NCBI GenBank assembly: GCA_016934035.1
Contig: JAFGTP010000043.1
Span: 1-64,000 of the forward strand
Origin: Fidelibacterota bacterium
GTDB taxonomy: Bacteria > Fidelibacterota > UBA2242 > JAFGTP01
Length of the DNA stretch: 64,000 bases
Direction: 5' to 3'
Position 1 is the stretch's first letter, and every line of letters begins with the position of its first letter. Position numbers and translations under genes: made by a program. The notes under the pieces are model-generated. The model did not search any database. It was given only the letters and a program-made list of their open reading frames with translations, and was not told where the DNA came from. Below are positions 10,546 to 20,206 of this stretch, piece after piece.

Positions 10546-12234
10546 ATGAAGATTTTAAGATTTAAAAGTTTAAGGACGACCTTGATGGTCAGCACCGGTG
10601 TGTTTCTCTTTTTACTGTTTATTGTTCTGAATTTATTTGTCATGGATCGGATTGAAAAAGCGCTGTACAGTGAAAAAGAAATAGCTTTAAAAAACGTGGT
10701 TGACGCCAGTAGTTCTGTTCTCAAATATTATAAAAATCGTGCTGAAAACGGAATGGCCCTTGAAGAAGCCCAAACTGCTGCCAAAGAGGTAATCGCGCTC
10801 AATCGATACGGCGCCAAAGGGGATGATTATTTTTGGATCATGGATAAACGGCCTTACATGATCATGCACTCTCTGAAACCGGAACTCAATGGAACTTCTC
10901 TCTCTCAATCCAAAGACCAAAAAGGAAATTATTTATTTGTTGATATGGTCAGGGCCGTTGAAAAAGGCAACGGTGCAGGATATGTTGAATATTATTGGCA
11001 GTATTATGACGATGTCAATAGAATTGAGCCCAAACTGACTTATGTATCTGAATATAAACCCTGGGGATGGATCCTTGGAACAGGTATCTATATTGATGAC
11101 ATCAAAGCCAATGTCAATCACACCCGGAACAGGATTCTTATTGTTGAAATCATCATTTTTATGATCGGGCTGGTCCTGTATTTTTTAATGTCCAATTTTA
11201 TCACAAAACCTTTGAAAAATACAGCTTTCATATTAAAAGATATTGCCCAGGGCGAAGGCGATCTGACCCAACGAGTTCAAACGGACAGTGAGGATGAGAT
11301 CGGACAGGTGGCCCATTGGTTCAATGTCTTCATTGAAAAAATCCAGGGCATTATTCGAAATATCAGCGAAAGTACCGAAACCCTGGCCGCCTCAGGAACG
11401 GAATTAAATGCAATATCCGAAGAGATGCGCCGGGGTGTCGATGGCACTATTGAAAAATCCAATACCGTTTCTGCAGCTGCGGAAGAGATGAGTTCCAATA
11501 TGGATAATGTTGCGGGCGCCGTTGATACCATGAATGAAAAATTAAATACTGTGTCAGCCGGGACTGAAGAGATGAGTACCAGCATCAATGAAATTGCCCA
11601 GAATGCCTCCAAATCCACGGATATTACCAAAAATGCTGTGGTGCAGGCCCAGGCTGCCTCCAGTAAAGTCAATGAATTGGCCAAAGCAGCCAAGGAAATG
11701 GTCAAGGTAACCGATACCATCGCTGAAATTTCCGACCAAACCAATTTACTGGCCCTCAATGCGACCATTGAAGCGGCCCGTGCCGGCGATATGGGAAAAG
11801 GTTTTGCAGTGGTGGCCAATGAAATCAAGGAACTGGCTCGCCAGACGGCTGAAGCCACAGAAGAGATTGCCAGCCAGCTGCATGGTGTGGAGACCACTTC
11901 CCAGCAGACCGCCAAAGAAATTACCAATATTACCAACATCATCAATGAAATTGATAATGTTGTCGGCGCTATCGCTGCGGCAGTTGAAGAACAAAACGCC
12001 ACTACCCGGGAAAATGCCCGAGGTATCAATGAAATTTCCGGCAATATGAACGAAATAAAATCAACTGTCAGCCAGAGCAGCCAGGCTTCCGGGCAGATTG
12101 CCAGTGAAATTGCCGAAGTCAACCAACGGACTAATGAGATGGGCAACTCGGCCGCCCAGGTCCAGTACAGCTCCGAAGAACTGAGCCGAATGGTGGAAAA
12201 ACTGAAAGTATTGGTCGGACAGTTTAAAATATAA
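10546..12234 (+). CDS. Methyl-accepting chemotaxis protein 4 (single Cache, sCache_2-like)
   Basis: 562 residues. TM1 at about 10-30, an sCache_2-type periplasmic domain (GDDYFWIMD and [13 protein letters not shown] are typical), TM2 at about 197-219, HAMP and MCP coiled coil with the conserved tip near 394-414. The sensor is related to that of MCP 2 but clearly diverged. GGGCAGGTG lies before the start. The C-terminus is QFKI, shared with MCP 5, and the signalling domains of 4 and 5 look closest to each other, suggesting the latest duplication in the row. Confidence 0.95.
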   Translation: MKILRFKSLRTTLMVSTGVFLFLLFIVLNLFVMDRIEKALYSEKEIALKNVVDASSSVLKYYKNRAENGMALEEAQTAAKEVIALNRYGAKGDDYFWIMDKRPYMIMHSLKPELNGTSLSQSKDQKGNYLFVDMVRAVEKGNGAGYVEYYWQYYDDVNRIEPKLTYVSEYKPWGWILGTGIYIDDIKANVNHTRNRILIVEIIIFMIGLVLYFLMSNFITKPLKNTAFILKDIAQGEGDLTQRVQTDSEDEIGQVAHWFNVFIEKIQGIIRNISESTETLAASGTELNAISEEMRRGVDGTIEKSNTVSAAAEEMSSNMDNVAGAVDTMNEKLNTVSAGTEEMSTSINEIAQNASKSTDITKNAVVQAQAASSKVNELAKAAKEMVKVTDTIAEISDQTNLLALNATIEAARAGDMGKGFAVVANEIKELARQTAEATEEIASQLHGVETTSQQTAKEITNITNIINEIDNVVGAIAAAVEEQNATTRENARGINEISGNMNEIKSTVSQSSQASGQIASEIAEVNQRTNEMGNSAAQVQYSSEELSRMVEKLKVLVGQFKI

Positions 12235-12247
12235 AAAAGGTTATATC

Positions 12248-14449
12248 ATGAAATTGCGATTTAAAATATTAATTTTAACAATTGTAGGTGTACTCCTCAC
12301 CTCATTATTGCTCTTAATTGTTGTATTTTTTCAAAAAGAAAAAATCAGCAGCAAAGTGATTGCCGAATTAAAAAATAACGCCTACAAAGAAACCAGTATT
12401 ATTGCAAAAAATATTCATTTGATGCTGAATACACAGAATGAAATATTGATGCAAAAAGTCAATGGAGATCTGAATGTCGCTGATGAAATTCTAAAGAATG
12501 CCGGTGACATCCAGTTTGTAAACGAAACTTTAGTCTGGAAAGCTGTAAACCAGTATACAAATCAGGCCAGTGAACATAAATTGCCGAAATTCTATGTCGG
12601 TAATCGGTGGCTGGGGCAAAACAGTAATATCAATATCGAATCTCCCTTTGTGGATAAAATTCAAAATCTGGTGGGAGGTACCTGCACGATTTTTCAACGA
12701 ATGAATGATGCCGGAGATATGCTGAGGGTTTCTACAAATGTTAAAAAACTGGATGGGACCCGGGCTATCGGTACATATATTCCGGCCATCAATCCTGATG
12801 GAAAACCCAATCCGGTTATCGAAAAAGTCTTACAGGGCCAAACCTATTACGGCAGAGCCTATGTCGTTAATGCCTGGTATTTGACAGCTTACAAACCTCT
12901 TTTTGATAAAAATAAAAAAGTCATCGGAATCCTTTATGTGGGCATCAAACAGGAGTCTGTGGAAGCCATTCGAAAAGGAATTATGGACATTGTAGTCGGT
13001 AAAACCGGCTACGTATTTGTACTGGGTGGAAAAGGAAATCAAAAAGGTGAAGTGATTATTCATAAATTTCCGGAACGAGTCGGTCAGAATATTTTTAATA
13101 ATCAGGATGCTGATGGCAAATATTACATTCAGGAAATAATCAATGGAATTGATGACCTGAGGGATGATCAGGTCTTTTATGTGAATTATAACTGGCGCAG
13201 AAAAGAAGATTTGCCGCCAGAAAATAAAATTTCAGCAATCGCATATTTCAAAGATTGGGATTGGGTCATCGGCGTGGGTGCCTATGAAAAAGATTTTATG
13301 GATACCGTGGAAAAAGTCAATACCGATTTTAATCATATGATGCTGTATTTTCTGTTTGGGATTTTATTGACTGTTTCAATCATCGGACCGGTTACTATCT
13401 TTTTTGCCCGAAAAATTGCAAGACCCATTGTGGATGCATCTCACCGGTTGAAAGATATCGCGGAAGGTGAAGGTGATTTAACCCAGAGATTGAATGTCTA
13501 CACCAGAGATGAAGTCGGAACTATGGCAAAATGGTTTAATCTCTTTGTCGAAAAAATCCAAAAGATAATTCAGGAAATATCAGAAAATACAAACACAATT
13601 GCAGCCTCCGGAACAGAACTCAATATTATTGCCGAAGAATTGAAAAAAGGGATCAACGGTACCATTGAAAAATCCAATACCGTTTCTGCTGCTGCCGAGG
13701 AAATGAGTTCCAACATGGGAAATGTGACCCATGCGGCAATCACCATCACAGACAAATTGAACACAGTATCAGCCGGAACCGAAGAGATGAGTTCCAGCAT
13801 CAATGAAATTGCCCGGAATGCCTCCAAATCCACGGATATTACCAAAAACGCCGTGGTCCAGGCCAGAAATGCCTCTAATAAAGTCAATGAACTGGCCAGA
13901 GCAGCCAAAGATATGGTCAAAGTGACGGATACTATATCGGAAATATCGGAACAGACCAATCTGCTGGCCCTCAATGCCACGATCGAAGCCGCCCGCGCCG
14001 GCGATGCCGGAAAGGGTTTTGCCGTGGTGGCCAATGAAATCAAAGAACTGGCTCGCCAGACAGCCGAAGCCACGGAAGAGATTGCCGGGCAGTTGCACGG
14101 AGTTGAAACCACCTCTCAGCAGACGGCCAGTGAAATAGCCAATATTACCAATATCATCAATGAAATCGACAATGTTGTGGGCGCCATTGCTGCGGCGGTG
14201 GAACAACAAAACGCCACCACCCGTGAAAATGCCCGGGGCATCAATGAGATTTCCGGCAATATGGGTGAAATCAAATCCACCATCGACCAGAGCAGCCAGG
14301 CTTCCGGTCAGATTGCCAACGAAATCGCAGATGTCAATGACAGTACCAATGAAATGGGTAACTCGGCGGCCCAGGTCCGAAACAGTTCTGAGGAACTGAG
14401 CCGAATGGTGGAGAACCTGAAATTCCTGGTAGGACAGTTTAAAATATAA
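12248..14449 (+). CDS. Methyl-accepting chemotaxis protein 5 (Cache_3-Cache_2 sensor)
   Basis: 733 residues, the longest receptor of the row. TM1 at about 10-28, then a periplasmic region of some 330 residues that fits the Cache_3-Cache_2 fusion family (a membrane-distal module ending in GILYVGI, then a Cache_2 module with [14 protein letters not shown] and [12 protein letters not shown]). TM2 lies at about 364-388, followed by HAMP and the MCP domain with the signalling tip near 565-585. It follows MCP 4 by 13 bases. The ligand is unknown; the double sensor may combine two inputs. Confidence 0.95.
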   Translation: MKLRFKILILTIVGVLLTSLLLLIVVFFQKEKISSKVIAELKNNAYKETSIIAKNIHLMLNTQNEILMQKVNGDLNVADEILKNAGDIQFVNETLVWKAVNQYTNQASEHKLPKFYVGNRWLGQNSNINIESPFVDKIQNLVGGTCTIFQRMNDAGDMLRVSTNVKKLDGTRAIGTYIPAINPDGKPNPVIEKVLQGQTYYGRAYVVNAWYLTAYKPLFDKNKKVIGILYVGIKQESVEAIRKGIMDIVVGKTGYVFVLGGKGNQKGEVIIHKFPERVGQNIFNNQDADGKYYIQEIINGIDDLRDDQVFYVNYNWRRKEDLPPENKISAIAYFKDWDWVIGVGAYEKDFMDTVEKVNTDFNHMMLYFLFGILLTVSIIGPVTIFFARKIARPIVDASHRLKDIAEGEGDLTQRLNVYTRDEVGTMAKWFNLFVEKIQKIIQEISENTNTIAASGTELNIIAEELKKGINGTIEKSNTVSAAAEEMSSNMGNVTHAAITITDKLNTVSAGTEEMSSSINEIARNASKSTDITKNAVVQARNASNKVNELARAAKDMVKVTDTISEISEQTNLLALNATIEAARAGDAGKGFAVVANEIKELARQTAEATEEIAGQLHGVETTSQQTASEIANITNIINEIDNVVGAIAAAVEQQNATTRENARGINEISGNMGEIKSTIDQSSQASGQIANEIADVNDSTNEMGNSAAQVRNSSEELSRMVENLKFLVGQFKI

Positions 14450-14466
14450 TAATTAGAGGAGAAACT

Positions 14467-14928
14467 ATGTCAAAACATGAAGAAGTTAATGTCGTTGATG
14501 CCGATATTTTTCAAATCTGTAGTTTTTATCTCGGAGATGCACTCTGTGGTATAGATATCAACAATGTACAGGAAATCTCAAAGGATATGGAAATGAGTCC
14601 GGTCCCCCTTTCTCCAGATTGGGTGCTGGGTATAAAAAACCTGAGAGGTGGTATCGTTACAGTTATTGATCTCGGTGATAAAATCGGCTTGAAACCTTCG
14701 AAAATTGATGAGCAAAGTCGCATCATCATTGTCAGCTGGAAAGAAGAGTATATCGGATTGTTGGTCGACAAAATTTCAAATATCCTGCATGCTGACAGAA
14801 ATTTACTGGAAGATCCACCTTCCAATGTCAAAGGAATGCAGGGAAAATATTTTCAGGGAGTGATCAATACGGATTCCGGTTTGATTGCTTTAATGAACAT
14901 TGATGCTGTTCTCACAACTGAGGAATGA
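14467..14928 (+). CDS. cheW: Chemotaxis coupling protein CheW
   Basis: 153 residues forming one CheW domain, which bridges MCP signalling tips and the CheA P5 domain. Typical segments are the N-terminal strand with FYLGDALCGIDI, the central VLGIKNLRGGIVTVIDL, and IIIVSWKEEYIGLLVD. GAGGAG lies just before the start. It is the only stand-alone CheW in the operon, although CheA itself carries two CheW-like domains. Its stop codon overlaps a possible upstream start of cheB. Confidence 0.95.
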   Translation: MSKHEEVNVVDADIFQICSFYLGDALCGIDINNVQEISKDMEMSPVPLSPDWVLGIKNLRGGIVTVIDLGDKIGLKPSKIDEQSRIIIVSWKEEYIGLLVDKISNILHADRNLLEDPPSNVKGMQGKYFQGVINTDSGLIALMNIDAVLTTEE

Positions 14929-14939
14929 CAGGGAATTTT

Positions 14940-16049
14940 ATGAAAGTTCTTATCGTAGATGATACGATTTTTTATCGTAAAATACTGCAGGATGTACTTG
15001 AAACTATTCCGGGGGTGGAAGTTGTCGGCTCTGCTCATAATGGAAAATTGGCCATTGATAAAGTCAAACGTTTGAAACCGGATCTTTTGACCCTTGATGT
15101 TGAAATGCCGCAGATGAACGGTCTGGAAACTTTAAAGGTTATTCAGAATGAACAGTTGGATGTTGATGCCCTGATGGTCAGTTCAAAAACCCAAAAAGGG
15201 AGCGAGATCACAATTCAGGCCTTAGCGCTAGGCGCCTATGACTTCATTTCAAAACCGGACATTGCCGATCCTGAAGAGAACAAACGGATTCTGAAGCAGG
15301 AACTGACCAATAAATTGCAAATCCTGAAACAGAAGAAAAGACTGAACGCTCTGGTCCACAGAACCCGTTCCCATGGCGCCTCAGATGTTTTACAGGATTT
15401 AAAAAGAGATGTTTCAAAAAGTCGTAGTATATATGATACATCAACCAGTATCAATTACAAATCTGTCAAAAGAACGGAAAAATCGCAAATTGTGGCTGTT
15501 GGGTCTTCCACTGGCGGTCCCAACGCTCTAATCACATTATTATCAGACATGCCGGAAAACATCGGTGTTCCCATTGTAATTACCCAGCATATGCCGCCGG
15601 TATTTACCGCATCTCTGGCAAAGACCCTGGATGGAAAATCAAAATTATCTGTAAAGGAAGCTATGGATGGTGAAGTTCTGCAGCCCAACACAGTATATAT
15701 TGCCATGGGTGGGCAACAGATGAAGATTGCTTCCGGTATCGGATATCAAAAAATGATACGAATAACCGATGACCCGCCGGAAAACAGCTGCAAACCTTCC
15801 GTGGATTATCTATTTCGGTCTGTGTCCAGGGAGTATGGTTCAAAAGTGACCGGTGTAATATTGACCGGAATGGGGAATGATGGTAAAATCGGAATGTCGG
15901 TCATGAAATCGGCCGGGGCTTTAACAATAGCGCAAAATGCCGAAACCTGTGTGGTTTATGGTATGCCGAAAGCTGTGATCGATGCAGGTCTTGCCGATCA
16001 AATTTTACCAATAGATAAAATAAAAGATGAAATATTAAAATCGATATAA
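14940..16049 (+). CDS. cheB: Chemotaxis-specific protein-glutamate methylesterase CheB
   Basis: 369 residues from this start. N-terminal receiver (MKVLIVDDT, acceptor Asp53 in TLDVEMPQMNG) followed by a linker and the methylesterase domain with the Ser-His-Asp set: Ser190 in GSSTGG, His217 in TQHMPP and Asp314 in TGMGNDG. It removes methyl groups from MCP glutamates when its receiver is phosphorylated by CheA. An ATG at 14925 overlaps the cheW stop, but homologues begin at MKVLIVDD and AGGG precedes 14940, so I use the inner start. Together with CheR it gives the adaptation system. Confidence 0.95.
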   Translation: MKVLIVDDTIFYRKILQDVLETIPGVEVVGSAHNGKLAIDKVKRLKPDLLTLDVEMPQMNGLETLKVIQNEQLDVDALMVSSKTQKGSEITIQALALGAYDFISKPDIADPEENKRILKQELTNKLQILKQKKRLNALVHRTRSHGASDVLQDLKRDVSKSRSIYDTSTSINYKSVKRTEKSQIVAVGSSTGGPNALITLLSDMPENIGVPIVITQHMPPVFTASLAKTLDGKSKLSVKEAMDGEVLQPNTVYIAMGGQQMKIASGIGYQKMIRITDDPPENSCKPSVDYLFRSVSREYGSKVTGVILTGMGNDGKIGMSVMKSAGALTIAQNAETCVVYGMPKAVIDAGLADQILPIDKIKDEILKSI

Positions 16050-16051
16050 AT

Positions 16052-17407
16052 ATGAAAAAAATAACACAACAAGAACTGCATAATTTTTCAGAATATGTTT
16101 ATAAAATTTCCGGAATCCACCTGGATGAAACAAAAGGATATTTATTGGAATCCCGGCTGAACCCTCTTTTGGTGTCCTATAATCTTGACAGTTATGAAGA
16201 ATTGCTGAGAAAAGCCATTACGGACAAAACAAAGGATTTGCAGGAGCACATCATCAATGCTGTTTCAACCAATGAAACCTTCTTTTTCCGGGACAAATCA
16301 CCCTTTACCATTCTTCAGTACAAACTGATTCCGGAATTGATAGACAGACGGCAGAAACTGTATCGCTCAAAACAAATTCCCATCAGAATACTGAGTGCCG
16401 CCTGCTCAACGGGACAGGAAGTCTATAGCATCGCTATTTCACTTCTTGAAGAAATACCGAATATTCAAAACTATGACATCAATATCCTTGGAGTTGATAT
16501 TGCCGATGAGGTCATTGCCAAAGCCAGTTATGGTAAATATGGCAAGTTTGAAGTGGAAAGAGGTATGAGTCCGGCCCTATTAAATAAATATTTTAACCGT
16601 CATGATGATGGCTGGAGAATCAAGGACCAGGTTCGTGTACTCGCGAATTTTAAAAAAGTAAATTTGCTGGAAAATTTTGCAAATATCGGGTATTTTGATA
16701 TTATTTTTTGCAGGAACGTGGCTATTTATTTCAAACATCACGATAAGGTCAAATTGTTTAAAAAACTGGCAAGTATTCTGGAACCTGACGGTGCTTTGAT
16801 TGTGGGCGGATCAGAATCCCTGACGGGTGTCGCTCCTGACTTTCAGGTCAATCATTATTTAAAAGGAATTTATTACACCCTCAAAGAAGGATCTGCGGAA
16901 AAATCAAAAGAGGTCAAGAAATTTGAAGTGCATACTTTTGCCGGTCACACGGTGGAGGAAAAACCCAAAGTTGTCAAGAAAATAATCCGCACAATTCGAT
17001 ATATCAACTCCGATGAGGAAGGAAATCCATCTGCGCGCCCAAATTTTCAAGGGCAGAAGACCCAGGATGCCCTGGAAGAATTGAAAAGAAAACGTCTGGA
17101 AATGAGCCAAAAATCTGAAGATTTTAATCGGGGCAAAGGATCCCCTGGACACCAGGAGAATAAAAATGAACAGGAACCTGATTTAAAAAACAATACCCAA
17201 ACTGAGCGATCTGATATTCAAAGCGCACCTGTTACCCAGTCTCAGAAAAAAACATTGCAGGAGGTTATGAACACAAAACAACAGGGGAGCACCCAATCCC
17301 TGCTGGGATCCATTTCTAATAAATATGAAAATACGCGGGTTTTAAATATTCAGGCCAGGTCGGCTGGAGCCGGACAATCCCTGCTTTCCCGAATAACAAA
17401 TAAGTAA
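16052..17407 (+). CDS. cheR: Chemotaxis protein methyltransferase CheR with long C-terminal tail
   Basis: 451 residues; the catalytic part (about 1-280) matches CheR, which methylates MCP glutamates using S-adenosylmethionine. Visible motifs: NETFFFRD at about 74-81, the SAM loop SAACSTGQEVYS, and FCRNVAIYF. The remaining 170 residues are charged and Gln/Lys-rich, likely disordered, and carry a repeated short motif, QSLLGSISNK, and again QSLLSRITNK as the very C-terminus. Usual CheR proteins are about 270-290 residues, so the tail is an addition and may tether CheR to receptors that lack a docking pentapeptide. It starts two bases after cheB without a clear ribosome site, suggesting coupling. 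Confidence 0.94.
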   Translation: MKKITQQELHNFSEYVYKISGIHLDETKGYLLESRLNPLLVSYNLDSYEELLRKAITDKTKDLQEHIINAVSTNETFFFRDKSPFTILQYKLIPELIDRRQKLYRSKQIPIRILSAACSTGQEVYSIAISLLEEIPNIQNYDINILGVDIADEVIAKASYGKYGKFEVERGMSPALLNKYFNRHDDGWRIKDQVRVLANFKKVNLLENFANIGYFDIIFCRNVAIYFKHHDKVKLFKKLASILEPDGALIVGGSESLTGVAPDFQVNHYLKGIYYTLKEGSAEKSKEVKKFEVHTFAGHTVEEKPKVVKKIIRTIRYINSDEEGNPSARPNFQGQKTQDALEELKRKRLEMSQKSEDFNRGKGSPGHQENKNEQEPDLKNNTQTERSDIQSAPVTQSQKKTLQEVMNTKQQGSTQSLLGSISNKYENTRVLNIQARSAGAGQSLLSRITNK

Positions 17408-17432
17408 AATAGAAAAATGACATTTCATAATT

Positions 17433-17473
17433 CTCTGTTTTTTATTAGATTTATCCCCTAATAATAAACAGAG
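17433..17473. promoter_or_regulatory. Inverted repeat before the TetR gene (operator and/or terminator)
   Basis: Arms CTCTGTTTTTTATTA (17433-17447) and TAATAATAAACAGAG (17459-17473) match in 14 of 15 positions. The repeat lies between the end of cheR and the start of the TetR-family gene, with ATTTTTT directly behind it. It could be the operator for autorepression by that regulator, or a weak AT-rich terminator of the chemosensory operon. The repeat is seen; the role is inferred. Confidence 0.5.
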
Positions 17474-17480
17474 ATTTTTT

Positions 17481-18083
17481 ATGCCGAAAATTATTGTCAA
17501 AGATGAAGTCAAAATAAAAATTGCAAAGAGTGCTTTTAAAGTCTTTACCAAAAAAGGTTATGAAGAGACACGCATGAAGGATATTGCTGATTATTGTAAT
17601 ATCAGCAGAACTTCAATTTACCAGTATTTCAACAACAAAGATGAGATATTCTTTTTTATTCTGCACACTCATCTTGATGACATCTATCATCTCTATCGAA
17701 AAACTCTTCGTATGAAGAATATGGATGAACTTGAAAAGATTCAGAGGATTATTGAGGATATTTTCAATCAATATTATAACAAGGAAAAAGTCCTGGAACT
17801 TTATGCAACCTATTGGCTCAAGGAAAAACTGGAACACCCTGGTGTCTATTCGGACCTCCAGCAGAGAACGGAAAAATTAAAAGATGTTTTCGAAGCGCTT
17901 TTGGCTAAGGGAATTCAGCGAAATGTCATCAAGGAACTTGATGTATCCAGTATGGCTAATATTTTGTTTTTGATTGTTCGCGGATTTATTATGCAAAGTT
18001 CCGTCTATACCAATGTTTCACCCTCGCAATTGATTGTCAGCACGAAATTTTTACTTCAGGGATTGAGAAAACTTAAAAAGTAA
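17481..18083 (+). CDS. TetR/AcrR-family transcriptional regulator
   Basis: 200 residues. The N-terminal helix-turn-helix is typical (AFKVFTKKGYEETRMKDIADYCNISRTSIYQYF pattern, about residues 12-45). The C-terminal ligand/dimer domain is not recognisable as a named subfamily. An inverted repeat covers its upstream region, which fits autoregulation. The gene converges with the deoxyribosyltransferase-like gene, and their 3' ends overlap by 11 bases. Target genes cannot be read from the sequence; the chemosensory operon upstream is one candidate. Confidence 0.9.
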   Translation: MPKIIVKDEVKIKIAKSAFKVFTKKGYEETRMKDIADYCNISRTSIYQYFNNKDEIFFFILHTHLDDIYHLYRKTLRMKNMDELEKIQRIIEDIFNQYYNKEKVLELYATYWLKEKLEHPGVYSDLQQRTEKLKDVFEALLAKGIQRNVIKELDVSSMANILFLIVRGFIMQSSVYTNVSPSQLIVSTKFLLQGLRKLKK

Positions 18084-18543
18084 GTGCGTATTTGTTCCTG
18101 AGGAATATTTTTAATTCATTGAAACTATGAAAAATTTCCGTAGTGCATCCAATAATCCAGCCACTGATTTCCGGCTTCAATTTTTCTGTCACCATATAAA
18201 CCGGAATGCCGTGTTCGTAAGCCACGGTCAGCTCACCATAGGTGCCGCCGCCCTTTTCGGTGTAAGTGTCCCAGAGGCAGATGATATAATCAATGGATTC
18301 TTTTAAGGCCTTGAGATCGCCGTCAATCAACTTTCTCAAAATGACTTTGTACTGGTCAAGATGGGTGACTTTAAGTTCTCTGAAGGTCTCTAATTCTTCC
18401 TGAGTCAGATATTTATTTTCTTCCAGCAGCGGATTGTAGGCGGAATGATTGAGTTCATTCTGAAGAAACAGGGCCATTTCATCACGCCATTTCTTTCCAA
18501 GATCGGGTGCGTATTCGATTGCTCCGGCTAAATAGGCTTTCAT
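18073..18543 (-). CDS. Nucleoside 2-deoxyribosyltransferase-like protein
   Basis: 156 residues resembling the nucleoside 2-deoxyribosyltransferase-like fold: N-terminal KAYLAGAIEYAPD, and the later IICLWDTYTEKGGGTYGEL with a catalytic-type Glu. Members cleave or transfer the N-glycosidic bond of nucleosides or nucleotides, but many are uncharacterised, so the substrate is not known. The start ATGA overlaps the stop of the ABC permease gene, making it the last gene of the polA-ABC cluster. Confidence 0.72.
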   Translation of the reverse strand: MKAYLAGAIEYAPDLGKKWRDEMALFLQNELNHSAYNPLLEENKYLTQEELETFRELKVTHLDQYKVILRKLIDGDLKALKESIDYIICLWDTYTEKGGGTYGELTVAYEHGIPVYMVTEKLKPEISGWIIGCTTEIFHSFNELKIFLRNKYALTF

Positions 18544-19286
18544 ATTGCTAGTTCCTTTTTGTATAAAATGTGATTGGTGATGGCTAATGCCAGGGTCAAA
18601 ATGCCGACATACAATAATTCAACCCAGATGAATTCATGATTCAATAACAAATTGCGGCTTCCTTCAAAAATAATTCCGTGAGGCAGAAATTTGATTACGG
18701 TGTACAAAGGACCTGAGTAAAGGTAAAAGGGAAGAACCAGTCCTGAAAGCAGAAAAAGAAGGATGTTAATATAAACGATATTTGTCTGCATAAAATACCT
18801 GGTTTTAACCCAGTATTTGATGAAGGCTGCGATCTGTATAAACAGGATGCCGGACAATGCTGTGAAGAGGAAAAAATACAAAAATCGGGACATCTTGATG
18901 GATATTCCGGAGAAAAGAAGCATCACCAGAGCGGTCACAAAAAACGTAATGAGCATATGGAAAACCATGACCAGCATTTTTCCCCAGAATATGCTGGTTT
19001 CAAAAATACCGGCGGTCTTGTAACAGTATAAATAGGCTTTTTGATTGACCACTTTATCCCATTCCTGCAGACTGAATAAAAAACTGGAGAGGACTGTTAA
19101 AAACACAATAATATTGGGTAAAATAAATAATTCACCATCCATTGTTTTATGGTTGATAAATGAGGTGGAATATCCAAGATAAAAGACCAGAAAAAATAAA
19201 AAAGAAATAATTGCATGGGTCAACACATTGCAAATTATTTTCCTGACTGTAAAATCCTCTTTTAATAGGTTTACCAAACTCATCAT
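18540..19286 (-). CDS. ABC-2 type transporter permease
   Basis: 248 residues with about six hydrophobic segments and the layout of ABC-2 export permeases (long membrane segments around 25-45, 55-70, 105-130, 140-160, 180-205 and 220-240). It overlaps the ATPase gene by an ATGA, so the two are surely a unit. ABC-2 exporters move lipids, polysaccharides, heme or drugs; nothing here fixes the substrate. Confidence 0.82.
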   Translation of the reverse strand: MMSLVNLLKEDFTVRKIICNVLTHAIISFLFFLVFYLGYSTSFINHKTMDGELFILPNIIVFLTVLSSFLFSLQEWDKVVNQKAYLYCYKTAGIFETSIFWGKMLVMVFHMLITFFVTALVMLLFSGISIKMSRFLYFFLFTALSGILFIQIAAFIKYWVKTRYFMQTNIVYINILLFLLSGLVLPFYLYSGPLYTVIKFLPHGIIFEGSRNLLLNHEFIWVELLYVGILTLALAITNHILYKKELAI

Positions 19287-20206
19287 GCCAATCCTTCATC
19301 CGATAATAATTGGTTTAATAATTTTTCAAGGTCCAGGGAATTGCAGGAAACTCTGATAATGGATTCAGTTGAAACCGAGGAAATGATTTCATGAAATTCC
19401 GACAGATTTTTGCATTGCAGATTGAGGGAATTGCCGATTAGTTCAAATTTGCTGATGCCCGGATGGTGTTTTAATTTTTCAATTTCATCGATTTTGTCTT
19501 TTTTCAATTCCAGTTGTCCCAGAAAGGGCATATTGATTTGAGTTGTCATTTTTTCCAGATCACCGTCAAAACGAACACCGCGGTTGTGCAATACAATCCA
19601 ACGATCAGCGATGGTGTGTAGTTCAGTGAATTCATTGGTGGCCACAACAACGGTTTTTTCCCCTTTAACTTCCAGCAAATATGATAGAACTATCTGTCTC
19701 AGGTTGAAATCCAGATGGGCCAGAGGTTCATCCCAAATCAGAATAGCCGGATCATTGATCAGTGAGAGGACAATGGACAACCGCTTTTTGATGCCTTGAG
19801 AGCATTCTTCTACTTTTTGGGTAAGAAAATCAAATAGATGAAATCTTTCTGCCAGATTTTTTTTATTTTTTTCATAGACCTTAGGTGCTATGCCCAGAAT
19901 TTGAGCCCGTTTTTGCAGATTATCACCCACCGTCAGATTGTTTTGATATAATGGAAGGTCCCCCAGAAAACCCAAAGTGGAAACCAATTTTCTGTTTTCT
20001 GAAAAATCCATTCCATTTATATAGATTTTGCCATTATCAGGCTTGTTGATGCCTGCGAGCAATTTTAAAAAAGTGGATTTCCCCTCGCTGTTTTTCCCCA
20101 AGACAACAAAGGTTGATCCCTTTTCGATACCAAAATTCAGATTGCTGAGAATGTATCGGTTTTTAAAGTGTTTACTAACATTTTTTAATGTAATTGATGC
20201 TTCCAC
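19283..20206 (-). CDS. ABC transporter ATP-binding protein
   Basis: 307 residues. Walker A GKNSEGKST, signature CSQGIKKRLS, Walker B ILIWDEP and the D-loop are all seen, followed by about 90 residues of C-terminal extension like those of ABC-2 exporter ATPases. The start is GTG, with its first base shared with the last base of the polA stop codon (TAGTG). It pairs with the permease downstream. The signature differs from LSGGQ but is of a type common in this family. Confidence 0.9.
   Translation of the reverse strand: MEASITLKNVSKHFKNRYILSNLNFGIEKGSTFVVLGKNSEGKSTFLKLLAGINKPDNGKIYINGMDFSENRKLVSTLGFLGDLPLYQNNLTVGDNLQKRAQILGIAPKVYEKNKKNLAERFHLFDFLTQKVEECSQGIKKRLSIVLSLINDPAILIWDEPLAHLDFNLRQIVLSYLLEVKGEKTVVVATNEFTELHTIADRWIVLHNRGVRFDGDLEKMTTQINMPFLGQLELKKDKIDEIEKLKHHPGISKFELIGNSLNLQCKNLSEFHEIISSVSTESIIRVSCNSLDLEKLLNQLLSDEGLA

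Noticed and set aside
11277-12146. 289-codon minus-strand frame inside MCP gene 4
   Set aside because: Antisense shadow of the MCP signalling domain with Ser/Ala/Ile-rich low-complexity composition; no ribosome site.
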